Assembly (NCBI RefSeq): GCF_024198175.1
Contig: NZ_JAJVKV010000003.1
Coordinates: 930,001 to 994,000 of the forward strand
Source of the DNA: Pyxidicoccus xibeiensis
Lineage (GTDB): Bacteria; Myxococcota; Myxococcia; Myxococcales; Myxococcaceae
Length of the DNA stretch: 64,000 nucleotides
Reading direction: 5' to 3'
Shown here: piece after piece, positions 29,850 to 38,696 of the stretch
How positions within the stretch are numbered: position 1 is the first letter of the stretch
Layout: every line of letters begins with the position of its first letter
The notes under the pieces: generated by a model
What the model was told of the DNA's origin: nothing
The model's database searches: none
The model's input: only the letters and a program-made list of their open reading frames with translations
Position numbers and translations under genes: made by a program

Positions 29850-30791
29850 TCAGAATCCGGTGACGATGCCGACGGCGATGACGGGCATGAAGTCGGCGTC
29901 CTCGGGGCGGGTCCGCAGGTCCCCGCCCACCGTCACAGAGTAGGACGTTTTCTCGCTCAGGGGCACTTCCGCGCCGAACCGCAGCGGAAAGGCGCTGCCC
30001 GTCACCACCGAGGGCGGCAGCCCGCCCAAGGGCGTACGCTGGATGGCCTCCGTGTCCAGCGAGAGGTGGTAGCGCAGGTCCATGTACAGGCGCGTCCCCC
30101 GGCTCCTGCCCAGCTGGAGGTTGCCCACCACGCCGGGCAGCACGTTCCAGTTGCGCCGGCCGCTGATGTAGCGCGCTCCCCTCTCCTCCACGCTCGCCGG
30201 CCGCAGGAAGAAGGCATGGCCGCCCTCCACCGCCACGCCCAGGCTCCAGCGGGGACCGCCATCCAGCACCATCCACCGCCCGCCCACGCGAACCTCGTTC
30301 ATCAGCCCGTAGAGGCTCTCCACCCCGACGATGGCGTCCACGCGGGGCAGCAGCCCCACCGCCACCCGGGCGGACATCGTGGGGAAGCCCAGGGACAGGC
30401 CCGCCGCAATCCCTCCCTGCCCCACCGTGCGCGCCCCCAGCAGGCTCACCCGGTTGGGCGGCAAGGGCGGCCCCTCGGGCCTGCGCGGCGCACGCGGGCG
30501 GACCCGGGGGACGGCGTCGTCGTCCTCCACGGGGATGAGCGGCGGCACCTCCGGCAACTGCGGCAGCGCCGCGGCGTCCTGCCCCGCCGGCACCGCCGTG
30601 GCGCCCGGAAAGTCCTCCCAGGACGCGTCGTCCGGACGCCCGTTGCGCCGGGGCGCCTCCACCTCGGCGGGCGCCGCCCAGGACTCGTCCGGGGTGGGGT
30701 TTCGCGCGGGCGACTCCGCGGACGACTGCGCCAGGGCGGGTGCGCCCGGGACGGCGAGGAGCAGCAGGGAGATGAGGCGGGCGGAGACCAT
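29850..30791 (-). CDS. Predicted secreted / outer-membrane protein
   Basis: 313 residues with a signal peptide (LISLLLLAVPGAPALAQ). Residues 25-115 are a Pro/Ala/Arg-rich linker; from about 120 the chain alternates hydrophobic and polar positions over strands such as GIAAGLSLGFPTMSARVAVG and TRLYMDLRYHLSLD, and ends ...VIAVGIVTGF with a C-terminal Phe, as in many beta-barrels. So an outer-membrane barrel is likely but not shown. It sits 47 bases upstream of gpsA on the same strand and may be co-transcribed; the functions look unrelated. Confidence 0.7.
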   Translation of the reverse strand: MVSARLISLLLLAVPGAPALAQSSAESPARNPTPDESWAAPAEVEAPRRNGRPDDASWEDFPGATAVPAGQDAAALPQLPEVPPLIPVEDDDAVPRVRPRAPRRPEGPPLPPNRVSLLGARTVGQGGIAAGLSLGFPTMSARVAVGLLPRVDAIVGVESLYGLMNEVRVGGRWMVLDGGPRWSLGVAVEGGHAFFLRPASVEERGARYISGRRNWNVLPGVVGNLQLGRSRGTRLYMDLRYHLSLDTEAIQRTPLGGLPPSVVTGSAFPLRFGAEVPLSEKTSYSVTVGGDLRTRPEDADFMPVIAVGIVTGF

Positions 30792-30971
30792 GGAAGCGGG
30801 CGCGAGCTTAGTCCACCGAGGGGGGCGAGACGAGGGAAGCCCGCCCGCTCGCCGGCCCGGCGTGGGCGCAGTCCGGTAGCGGGCAGCCGTGCACGGGAAA
30901 CGTGGCCGCGCCGGGCCCGTACCGGTCTACCATCCGCGCCGCGCCAACGTGCGCCAGGGAGAGACCACGGG

Positions 30972-31538
30972 ATGAGGGTTGGAGGGCGAGCGGCACTGGT
31001 ACTGGCACTGGCCCTGGGCGCCTGCCGCTCCCGCACGGCCGACTCCGCCGCGACGGACGCGGGCGCCCTGCCCTCCTCCACCGTCACCGGCGCGGGCCTT
31101 CCGGGCTGCGAGGTGCTCCTCCCCGCGGACGCGCGCGACTTGATGCTCCCCGGCTTCACCATGACGGAGGAGCGCGCGTGCCCCACCTGCGGGCCGCTGT
31201 GCGCGTTCCGCTCCACGTCGGAGAAGGACGTCTCCGTCTCCGTGACGTGGGACTGCAACCCCCGCTACGCGCAGGCGGACGTGCACGCGCTGCTGGCCCC
31301 CACCCTCCAGGCCGGAGGCGTGGAGGTGCCCGCCCTGGGCCGCGCCGCCGTCCGCCGCGCCCCCGCCCAGGGCATGCTGCAGGTGATGACGTGGGATGAC
31401 GACACGTCGTGCGCGCTCGTCGTCACCTGGCTGGGGGGCGACGCGGAGCGGGCGCTCGACGTGGCGCGCTCCGCCCTGGGCGCCACGACGCCCGCCGCGC
31501 TCGCCACGCCGCCGCCGCCCGACGCGGGCGAGCCCTGA
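30972..31538 (+). CDS. Small lipoprotein with CxxCGxxC motif
   Basis: 188 residues. Lipoprotein signal MRVGGRAALVLALALGACRS, cleavage before Cys 18. The mature protein holds GCEVLLPADARDLMLPGF and CPTCGPLCAFRS (about residues 73-84), a cluster of three cysteines that may form disulfides or bind metal. The rest is alpha/beta with no known active site. AGGGAGA lies upstream of the ATG at 30972. It is divergent from the 29850-30791 gene. Confidence 0.7.
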   Translation: MRVGGRAALVLALALGACRSRTADSAATDAGALPSSTVTGAGLPGCEVLLPADARDLMLPGFTMTEERACPTCGPLCAFRSTSEKDVSVSVTWDCNPRYAQADVHALLAPTLQAGGVEVPALGRAAVRRAPAQGMLQVMTWDDDTSCALVVTWLGGDAERALDVARSALGATTPAALATPPPPDAGEP

Positions 31539-31546
31539 AACGGCGA

Positions 31547-31583
31547 GGGGGCCGGCCCCGCGTCCTCACGCGAAGCGGCCCCC
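31547..31583. terminator. Hairpin between convergent genes
   Basis: GGGGGCCG / CGGCCCCC, 8-bp perfect arms with a 21-base loop, between the lipoprotein stop and the cytochrome stop. A smaller GGGGCCGGCCCC palindrome overlaps the left arm. Likely a bidirectional terminator. Confidence 0.5.
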
Positions 31584-31607
31584 ATCGTCCCGTGCGCGGC
31601 CCGCGGA

Positions 31608-33632
31608 CTACAGCGTCAGCAGGTACTCCACGAGGTCGTCCAGCTCCGCGTCGGTGAGCTGCGCCGTGGAGCCGTGCTTGTTCGAGTTGCGCCCCTGCGC
31701 CAGCCGGTCCTTCAGCGACGTGGCGCTGCCGTCGTGCAGGTACGGCGCCGTGCGCGCCAGGCCCAGCAGCGACGGCGTGTTCAGCCCCAGCCGCCGCACC
31801 AGGACGTCGTCCTGGATGGGGCCGGTGGTGATGAAGGTGCCGACGTCCGCCTGCTTGTTGTTGGTGAACGTCGCGCCCTCGTGGCAGCCGTCACACGCGG
31901 CCTTCTTGAAGACCTGGGCGCCGCGGGCCTGCGCGTCGGTGAGCGCCTCGCGCTTGTGCGGGTTGTCCGGCGCGGGGATGACGTCCACGAAGGCGGACAG
32001 CTGCGACACCATGACGCTGTCCAGCGCCGAGCCGCCCATGCGCTTGCGCACCGTGGTGTCCAGGAAGTCGCGCAGCGTGGGGAACTCGCCGCTCCAGTGG
32101 AACGGGCCCGTCTTCGTCACCATGCGGCCGGCCAGGCTGGGCGTCTGGCGCGGGCCGTCCGGGAAGCCCCACACGTGGCCGTCATCCCGGCCGTCCGGGT
32201 GGCAGGACGCGCAGGACGTGCCCACCGCGGCGCTCGTCATGCGCGTGTCCAGCGCGGAGAAGAACAGCTTGCGGCCGGCCACCGCCTGCGGCTCCAGCAC
32301 GTCCCCCGCCAGCGGCAGCGGCAGGCCCTCCGCGCGCACGTTGGCCACGCTGCCGGAGCCGTCGCTCACCAGCGTCGTCACCGTGTGGTCGAACGCGTTG
32401 TAGACGTACGCCTTGCGGCCATCCCGCGTCATGGCGATGCCGGTGGGCCCCGAGCCCACGCGCACCAGCTGGCGCACGCTGCTGCCGGTGAAGTTCACCA
32501 GGTCCGGCCCCGTGCGGCGGTCCGTGGGCATGATGGCCACGTTGTCCGTCTCGCGGTTCACCACGAAGACCCACAGGCCGGACGGGTCCACCACCGCGGC
32601 CACCGGGCCCTGAATCGCGTGCGTGAGCTCCGGGCTGCGGATGGTGGACGGCACGAAGTCCGGAATCTCCTCCGGGGGCGGGCGGCACTGGTCCAGGTCG
32701 TCCACCAGCGGCCTGCCGTCCTCCGTGTCGAAGGTGACGATGCCGGGGGCCACCACGCCGCCCGTGGCGCCGCCCGTGCCACAGGGGGGGCCGCCGCCGT
32801 ACAGCGAGTCGCCGCCCGAAGGCATGCCCGGCTGGCTCGGCCCGCCGAGGCGGTCCTCGCGCGCCCACTGCATCGGCGCCAGGGCGCGCTCACCGTTCGG
32901 CGTCACCACCACGTCCGCCATGCCCCGGGGCCGGAAGGTGACGTTGGTGAACTGCCCCGGGAAGGAAGGGTCCTCGGGCACGTCACTGGGGCCGCTCTGG
33001 ACGTTGGCGCGCGAGTACAGGTCCGTGCGCTCCCGCTGCACGCGGGGCCGGCCGCTGTCCGCCAGGTCCACCGTCACCAGGTCGCTGTGGCGGAAGAGAC
33101 TCACCAGCGCGCGCTTGCCACCGTCCACCAGGGCGATGCCGCGCGGCTCCTCGCCCACCGGCAGCTCCCAGCGCACCTGCAGCGAGCGCGTGTCCACCGC
33201 CATCAGCGTGCCGTGCGCGGTGGAGTCCAGCGCGGTGCTGTTCACCACGTACAGCGTGTCCCCGCCCGGCGCCACCGCCAGGCCCATGGGCTCCACGCCC
33301 ACGGAGATGCGCGCCGCCTCGTTCCAGTCACCCCGGCGGATGACGGACACGCTGCGCTCGCCCCGGTTGGAGACGTAGACGGTGTCGTCCGGGCCCACCG
33401 CCACGCGCTCGGGGCGCTGGCCCACCTTCACCTCGCCGACCTTCTCGCCGCGCGCGGTGTCCACCACCGCGAGGATGCCGTTGTCGGCGTCCACCACGTA
33501 GAGGAAGGCGTCGTCGCGGCTGAGCGCCACCGAGCCGGAGGAATTGCTCCAGGTTGCCTCGGCCTGACGGTCACCACACGCCGTCAGCCCCAGCACCGAA
33601 GCCACTACCGCGGCCAGAACGTGCCGTCTCAT
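31608..33632 (-). CDS. Lipoprotein: YncE-like beta-propeller fused to di-haem cytochrome c domain
   Basis: 674 residues. Signal with lipobox LTAC (residues 16-19). About residues 30-430 are propeller blades of the YncE / lactonase type (FLYVVDADNGILAVVDTARG; TVYVSNRGERSVSVI; LYVVNSTALDS). The C-terminal third has two haem sites, CASCH (about 473) and CDGCH (about 580), in the order of di-haem peroxidase/MauG proteins. Such fusions are seen in Deltaproteobacteria; the role may be periplasmic electron transfer or peroxide chemistry. Substrate not readable. ATG at 33632 chosen; the frame upstream to 33857 has no signal. Confidence 0.88.
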   Translation of the reverse strand: MRRHVLAAVVASVLGLTACGDRQAEATWSNSSGSVALSRDDAFLYVVDADNGILAVVDTARGEKVGEVKVGQRPERVAVGPDDTVYVSNRGERSVSVIRRGDWNEAARISVGVEPMGLAVAPGGDTLYVVNSTALDSTAHGTLMAVDTRSLQVRWELPVGEEPRGIALVDGGKRALVSLFRHSDLVTVDLADSGRPRVQRERTDLYSRANVQSGPSDVPEDPSFPGQFTNVTFRPRGMADVVVTPNGERALAPMQWAREDRLGGPSQPGMPSGGDSLYGGGPPCGTGGATGGVVAPGIVTFDTEDGRPLVDDLDQCRPPPEEIPDFVPSTIRSPELTHAIQGPVAAVVDPSGLWVFVVNRETDNVAIMPTDRRTGPDLVNFTGSSVRQLVRVGSGPTGIAMTRDGRKAYVYNAFDHTVTTLVSDGSGSVANVRAEGLPLPLAGDVLEPQAVAGRKLFFSALDTRMTSAAVGTSCASCHPDGRDDGHVWGFPDGPRQTPSLAGRMVTKTGPFHWSGEFPTLRDFLDTTVRKRMGGSALDSVMVSQLSAFVDVIPAPDNPHKREALTDAQARGAQVFKKAACDGCHEGATFTNNKQADVGTFITTGPIQDDVLVRRLGLNTPSLLGLARTAPYLHDGSATSLKDRLAQGRNSNKHGSTAQLTDAELDDLVEYLLTL

Positions 33633-33889
33633 GGGATGTCCTCCTCGTGCGCCCCGGCCCACCACCCACCTGCCCGTGCCAGATTCCGGAACGCCTTGCC
33701 TTGTGACGGGGGAAATGGCGGCCGGCCCTGGACGCTCGCCTCCCCCGCGGCCCCACATGCTTGCACCAGAAAGCCCCGGAAGTCGATTCCTTCCACACCC
33801 AGCGTGCGGGTGGTGGACAGTCCACTCCCGCAGTCCGGGTCCAAACGCCGCGAGCATGTGGCTCCGGGTGGGAGTAAAGGAGAGGAGCC

Positions 33890-35419
33890 GTGTCGCGCTC
33901 GCCCCCTGTCATCCTCAACTTCCGGCGCACGTTCGCCCTGCTCATCGTGCTGGTGGTGGTGCCGTCCGCCGGCCTGTCGGGCTTCGGCGTGGTGGCCATC
34001 ATCAACGAGCGCGCGGCGGTGGAGAAGCGGCTGGAGTCGGCCTGGCGGGGGACGCTGGAGTCGATGGCGGACCAGCTGCCCCGGGCGCTGGCGTCGGCGC
34101 GCCTGGTGGAGGAGGCCGGCACGCTGCGCCTGGTGTTGCCGGATGGCCGCAGCGTGTCGGAGCCGGACGGCACCTTCCAGGTGGAGGGCGGGCGCGTCCA
34201 CACGAACGACCCGCAGCTCCAGGAGGCGCTCACCGCCGTGCTGCCGGAGGCGGGCGCACTCCCCACCGAGCCGACGGTCTTCTCCCTGGCGACGGGGACG
34301 CGCGCGGTGATGGTGGCCGCCGAGCGCGAGGGGGACGTGGTGCACGGCGTGCGCCTGTCGGTGCGGGCCCTGGAGACGCTGATGGCCGAGCGGGTGGACC
34401 CCCGCGCCGTGTCCGGCGAGCCGGTGCGCTTCACCCTGCAGCCGGTGCCGCGCGAGGCCACCGAGAGCGGGCTGATGGGCAAGCTGGTGTCGGAGGTGGC
34501 GCAGGCACGCGCCAGCGCCCTGGGCCCCATGGGCCTGGCGGAGCGCGTGCTGTCCCCGCCCCTGCAGGACTTCCGGCTGGTGGTGCTGCCCACCGGCGAG
34601 GACCCGGTGGCGCGCGCCTCCACGCGCAACCGCGTGCTGTACGGCGTGCTGCTGGGCCTGTTCTACCTGACGCTGACGTTTGGCGTCGTCTACACGGGCC
34701 GCGCCCTCTACCGTGAAGCGCAGCTGTCGCGGATGAAGACGGACTTCGTGTCCCTGGTGAGCCATGAGCTGCGCACGCCGCTCACCTCCATCCGCATGTT
34801 CATCGAGACGCTCGCCCTGGGCCGGCTGAAGGACCCGGCGCAGATGCAGGAGGTGCTCACCCTGCTGACGCGCGAGACGGAGCGGCTCTCCATCTTCATC
34901 GAGCGCGTGCTGGACTGGGCGCGCATCGAGGGCGGGCGCAAGGTGTACCAGCGCGCGCCGTTACCCGTCATGGACGTGGTGGAGGCGGCGGTGGCGGCCT
35001 TCCGCGCGCAGCGGCTGGAGGGCGGCGTGGACCTGAAGGTGGACGTGGCCGAGGGCCTGCCGCGGCTGGACGTGGACAAGGAAGCGGTGGCCGGGGCCCT
35101 GCTCAACCTGCTGCAGAATGCCTACAAGTACAGCGGGCCCGCGGACCGGCGCATCACCCTCACCGCGCGAGGGGGAGGGAAGTTCGTGGACCTGTCCGTG
35201 GAGGACAACGGCGTGGGCATCGCCCCGAAGGAACGCAAGCGCATCTTCGAGCGCTTCTACCGCGTGGACAACCTGATGACGCGCAAGACGGAGGGCAGCG
35301 GCCTGGGGCTGGCCATCGCCCGGCGAATCGTCGAGGCTCACGGCGGCCGCATCGCCGTGCAGAGCGAGCCGGGCCGGGGCAGCCGGTTCACCATCCACCT
35401 GCCGGTGGGGAAGGCATGA
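33890..35419 (+). CDS. Membrane sensor histidine kinase
   Basis: 509 residues. TM1 [20 protein letters not shown] (about 15-34), a periplasmic sensor of ~210 residues, TM2 [20 protein letters not shown] (about 248-267), HisKA with SHELRTPL (His about 291), then HATPase with [17 protein letters not shown] and [13 protein letters not shown]. It should autophosphorylate and pass phosphate to the response regulator whose ATG overlaps its stop (ATGA at 35416). GTG start at 33890, GGAG upstream. The sensed signal is unknown. Confidence 0.93.
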   Translation: MSRSPPVILNFRRTFALLIVLVVVPSAGLSGFGVVAIINERAAVEKRLESAWRGTLESMADQLPRALASARLVEEAGTLRLVLPDGRSVSEPDGTFQVEGGRVHTNDPQLQEALTAVLPEAGALPTEPTVFSLATGTRAVMVAAEREGDVVHGVRLSVRALETLMAERVDPRAVSGEPVRFTLQPVPREATESGLMGKLVSEVAQARASALGPMGLAERVLSPPLQDFRLVVLPTGEDPVARASTRNRVLYGVLLGLFYLTLTFGVVYTGRALYREAQLSRMKTDFVSLVSHELRTPLTSIRMFIETLALGRLKDPAQMQEVLTLLTRETERLSIFIERVLDWARIEGGRKVYQRAPLPVMDVVEAAVAAFRAQRLEGGVDLKVDVAEGLPRLDVDKEAVAGALLNLLQNAYKYSGPADRRITLTARGGGKFVDLSVEDNGVGIAPKERKRIFERFYRVDNLMTRKTEGSGLGLAIARRIVEAHGGRIAVQSEPGRGSRFTIHLPVGKA

Positions 35420-36108
35420 CCGAAAAGACGCGGCGCATCCTGGTGGTGGAGGACGACCTGTCCATCCTCGCCGGCCTGTCCATGAACCTGCGCTTCGAGG
35501 GCTACGAGGTCCTCCAGGCCCAGGACGGGCGCGCGGGACTGGCGCGCGCGCTGGACGAGGCGCCGGACCTGGTGGTGCTGGACCTCATGCTGCCGGAGCT
35601 CAACGGCTTCGAGGTGCTCAAGGAGCTGCGCCAGCGCGGGCGGGACACGCCCGTCGTCGTGCTGTCCGCCAAGGGCATGGAGACGGACAAGATTCTCGGC
35701 CTCAACCTGGGCGCGGACGACTACGTCGTGAAGCCCTTCGGCCTCCAGGAGCTGCTGGCGCGCATCAAGGCCGTGCTGCGCCGGCGCTACCCGTCGGCGA
35801 ACGCCGCGCCCACGGTGACGTTCGGCGACGTGAGCGTGGACATGGCCGCGCGCACCGTGACGCGCGCGGGGGCGCCCGTGGAGCTCACCGCGCAGGAGTT
35901 CAAGCTGCTGGCCCACTTCCTCGGGCACCCGGACCGGACCTTCACCCGCGAGGAGCTGCTGTCCGGCGCGTGGGGCTACCACTACGAGGGCAGCGCGCGC
36001 ACCGTGGACAACTTCATGCGCCAGCTGCGCCTCAAGTTCGAGCCGGACCCGGAGGCGCCGCGCCACTTCCTCACCGTGCGCGGCCTGGGCTACCGCTTCG
36101 AGCGTTAG
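35416..36108 (+). CDS. OmpR-family response regulator
   Basis: 230 residues. Receiver domain with acidic pocket EDD (about 12-14), phosphorylation Asp in [17 protein letters not shown] (about 55) and [14 protein letters not shown]-terminal winged helix (residues ~135-230) ends [13 protein letters not shown], the OmpR/PhoB signature. It is coupled to the upstream kinase by ATGA overlap, forming a two-component system. Its stop overlaps that of the convergent methyltransferase gene by 2 bases. Confidence 0.94.
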   Translation: MTEKTRRILVVEDDLSILAGLSMNLRFEGYEVLQAQDGRAGLARALDEAPDLVVLDLMLPELNGFEVLKELRQRGRDTPVVVLSAKGMETDKILGLNLGADDYVVKPFGLQELLARIKAVLRRRYPSANAAPTVTFGDVSVDMAARTVTRAGAPVELTAQEFKLLAHFLGHPDRTFTREELLSGAWGYHYEGSARTVDNFMRQLRLKFEPDPEAPRHFLTVRGLGYRFER

Positions 36109-36821
36109 GGCCCGGCAATGCCGATGTGGCGCGAGTCCTCCAGGTCGAACGGCTTGCCGTCGAAGCGCCCGTAGCGCTCGCGCGGGACGAGGCCGGCGGT
36201 GGTGAGCGCCGTGTCCAGCTCCTCCGGGGAGAAGTGCCGCAGCTTGAGGCGGCGGATGGGGCTGGGGGCGCCGGGCCGCTTCCGCTCGCGTAGGTGCAGC
36301 GCGAACAGCGGGCGGCGGGGCTCCAGCCCGGCGCCGGGCTCCTCGTCGTCGCGCGGGAGCACCGGCTCGCGGGGCGTGTTGAGCACGTCGTAGACGAACG
36401 TCCCGCCCGGGGCCAGGTGGTGGCGCACGGTGGCGAGGAAGGCCTCCAGGTCGTCGTTGCCCGGCATCAGCCCCAGCGCGTGCTGCGGGGCGAGCACCAG
36501 CGGAAAGCGGTCCGGCAGGCGCAGCGAGCGCAAGTCGCCCACCTGGAAGCGGGCGCGGTGGGAGACCTCCTGGGACTCCGAGGCGCGGCGCTCCTCGGCG
36601 GAGCGGATCATCACCTCGGACGGGTCCACGCCCACGGTGGTGAAGCCGTGCTCGGCCAGGGCCCACACCACGCGCCCATTGGCGGCGCCCAGCACCAGCA
36701 CGGGCTCGCCGTGCTCGGTTGCCTGGCGTGTGTAGAAGAGGAGGTCCGGCTCCTGCCCTACGAGTGATAACGGCGTCCGGCCCCGCGCGTCGTTCCCGCC
36801 CATCTGGGGAGCAACTAGCAC
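36105..36821 (-). CDS. Class I SAM-dependent methyltransferase
   Basis: 238 residues. The nucleotide-binding motif I is VLVLGAANGRVVWALAEHGF, with VGVDPSEVMIRSA (motif II) and a later YDVLNTP. Its C-terminal region (LKLRHFSPEELDTALTTAGL) fits methyltransferases acting on small molecules. Target unknown. The GTG at 36821 has CCGGAAAC next to it; an ATG at 36803 is also possible. It ends inside the last codons of the response regulator gene, so the two genes converge with no gap. Confidence 0.84.
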   Translation of the reverse strand: MLVAPQMGGNDARGRTPLSLVGQEPDLLFYTRQATEHGEPVLVLGAANGRVVWALAEHGFTTVGVDPSEVMIRSAEERRASESQEVSHRARFQVGDLRSLRLPDRFPLVLAPQHALGLMPGNDDLEAFLATVRHHLAPGGTFVYDVLNTPREPVLPRDDEEPGAGLEPRRPLFALHLRERKRPGAPSPIRRLKLRHFSPEELDTALTTAGLVPRERYGRFDGKPFDLEDSRHIGIAGP

Positions 36822-37008
36822 GTTTCCGGGGCAATTCGGGACAGCCGCGTGCTCAGGGTGGGAACGCCGCTACCCACGCCCTGTCGGGGAGCGGACGGAG
36901 CCGCCCCTCCTTCGGGCAGGGGCCGCTGGCACCCTCCTTGCCATGGGAAGGCGCGGAAACGGCGTCCCACGGCGGGACAGCCGGCTTTCTCGAATGAGGT
37001 GGTGGCGG

Positions 37009-38616
37009 ATGAAGCGCGGATGGGGATGGGCGGGCGCGCTCTTCGTGGCGGGTGCGATGTGGACGGCGGGCTGCTCCTCGGAGAGCAGCGCGGATGAGTC
37101 GGAGCGGGGCAACCCCGGGTTGGACGACCCGACGCCCCAGCCTCCGGAAGGGCCGGGGGGCCCTCAGGTGAACCCACCGGTGGACCCGGTGCCGGACAGC
37201 GGCACCGTGGACCCGGTGCCGGACGGGGGCACGCAGGAGCCTCCTCCGGACGGTGGGCCGCAGGAGCCGCCGCCTCCGCCGCCTCCTCCTCTGCCGCCTC
37301 CGCCTCCGTCGGGGCCGAAGGTGGAGATTCCGCCCCTTCCCACCACCGCGGGCTGGGCCTTCTATGGCGTGGAGCAGGGCGGCCCCAAGGTGGTGTACGG
37401 GGTGACGGCCGACGAGGGCGGCAACGTCTGGGTGGCCGGCGGCGAGGAGGGCCTGTTCCTGCTGAAGCCGGGCGCGGAGCGCTTCAAGCGCTACGGCCTG
37501 GAGGACGGCCTGCGGCCCTACGGCTTCATGCCGGACGGCAGCGCGCCCGCCGGGGCCAAGTACCTGAAGGTCATCTCCGTGTCCGGCGGCAAGGCGGGCA
37601 CCGTCTACGTGGGCTACGAGGGCATGCCCGGCACGGGCGCGGACCACTGCGAGAGCAACTGGGACGGCCCCAGGCCGGACCCGGCGCGCTACAAGAGCGG
37701 TGACGCGGACAAGGTGACGCTGCTGACGGACGGCGCCATCAACGTGGTGCACTACGACATCTTCTCCGGCCCCAACGTGGTGCGGGACGAGCTGCGTGGC
37801 CGCGAGAAGATCTGCAGCATCCTCCGCATCAAGTACGACAAGAACACCAACAGCGTCTGGTTCGGCGCCAACCACGGCTTCGCGCGCGGCGAGGCCGAGT
37901 TCAAGGGCGCGCCCATGTGCAACGGGCAGCTCAACTGCTCGGGCGTGCTGGAGCACGTGCACCCGCACATCAACGCGCTCAACGCGGCGGGCAACACGGT
38001 GCTGCTGACGGACGCGTACTACGGCGTGGGCCTGGACCCCAGCGGCGACGTCTGGTTCGGCGGCTCGGACCGCTCCACGCGCTTCAAGTACGGCACCAAT
38101 GGCGGCAACTTCTGGCGCGCGCAGACGGGCACGGAGAACGACGCCAGCAACAAGCTGGACCTGTGGCCGGACGCCAAGCCCGAGTACTCGAAGCCGAACG
38201 AGCGCGTGCCGGACCACGTGTCCGGCGTGGCGGTGGCGGGCGACGGCACGGTGTGGGTGAGCTCGTTCAGCAACGGCCTGGCGCGCCTGGACGCGAGCGG
38301 CAACGTGGTCGGGCGCCTGGGCGCGGGCTCGGGGCTGGTGGACAAGTACCTGTCGGCCCTCTCCCTGGACCCGCTGGACGGCAGCGTCTGGACGGGCGCC
38401 AGCTGGGGCGGCGGCATCTCCCGCGTGAAGGGCGGGAGCATCACCAACTACAGCCTGAACGAGTTCGGCCGGCAGTACGGAATGCTGCGCATCAGCGACA
38501 TCCAGGCGGACACGTCGACGGGCAAGCGCCGGATGCTGGTGGCCTTCATGGGCTCCCTGGATCCGAAGACCAACGTCCAGACGACGGGCGCCATCGGTAT
38601 CTACTCGGGTGACTGA
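37009..38616 (+). CDS. Lipoprotein with two-component-regulator-type propeller repeats and proline linker
   Basis: 535 residues. Signal KRGWGWAGALFVAGAMWTAG with cleavage before Cys 23. Residues 40-105 are extremely Pro/Gly/Asp-rich, including runs of prolines, probably extended through the envelope. The rest is blade-like, with repeats of the form V...G.VW......L (GNVWVAGGEEGLFL, GDVWFGGSDRSTR, GTVWVSSFSNGLARL, DGSVWTGASW), as in the two-component-regulator propeller family. ATG at 37009 preferred (GAGG 9 bases before); 36994 is possible. Function unknown, perhaps sensing or binding at the cell surface. Confidence 0.78.
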   Translation: MKRGWGWAGALFVAGAMWTAGCSSESSADESERGNPGLDDPTPQPPEGPGGPQVNPPVDPVPDSGTVDPVPDGGTQEPPPDGGPQEPPPPPPPPLPPPPPSGPKVEIPPLPTTAGWAFYGVEQGGPKVVYGVTADEGGNVWVAGGEEGLFLLKPGAERFKRYGLEDGLRPYGFMPDGSAPAGAKYLKVISVSGGKAGTVYVGYEGMPGTGADHCESNWDGPRPDPARYKSGDADKVTLLTDGAINVVHYDIFSGPNVVRDELRGREKICSILRIKYDKNTNSVWFGANHGFARGEAEFKGAPMCNGQLNCSGVLEHVHPHINALNAAGNTVLLTDAYYGVGLDPSGDVWFGGSDRSTRFKYGTNGGNFWRAQTGTENDASNKLDLWPDAKPEYSKPNERVPDHVSGVAVAGDGTVWVSSFSNGLARLDASGNVVGRLGAGSGLVDKYLSALSLDPLDGSVWTGASWGGGISRVKGGSITNYSLNEFGRQYGMLRISDIQADTSTGKRRMLVAFMGSLDPKTNVQTTGAIGIYSGD

Positions 38617-38640
38617 CCCCACCCGGGTGGCCTGAAGGGC

Positions 38641-38677
38641 ACGGCGGCCGTCCTCCTCACCAGGGGACGGCCGCCGT
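38641..38677. terminator. Strong bidirectional terminator
   Basis: Perfect 13-bp arms ACGGCGGCCGTCC / GGACGGCCGCCGT with an 11-base loop, followed on the plus strand by CTTCATTT. It lies between two convergent stops (38616 and 38697). Confidence 0.8.
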
Positions 38678-38696
38678 CTTCATTTCCGGAAGCGCC

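Noticed and set aside
31674..34310. An 878-codon plus-strand frame across the cytochrome gene
   Set aside because: Antisense to a protein with two haem motifs and propeller blades.
37180..37310. Frameshift or low-complexity artefact
   Set aside because: The proline-rich codons keep frame and join a normal signal peptide to blade repeats, so a real linker is likelier.
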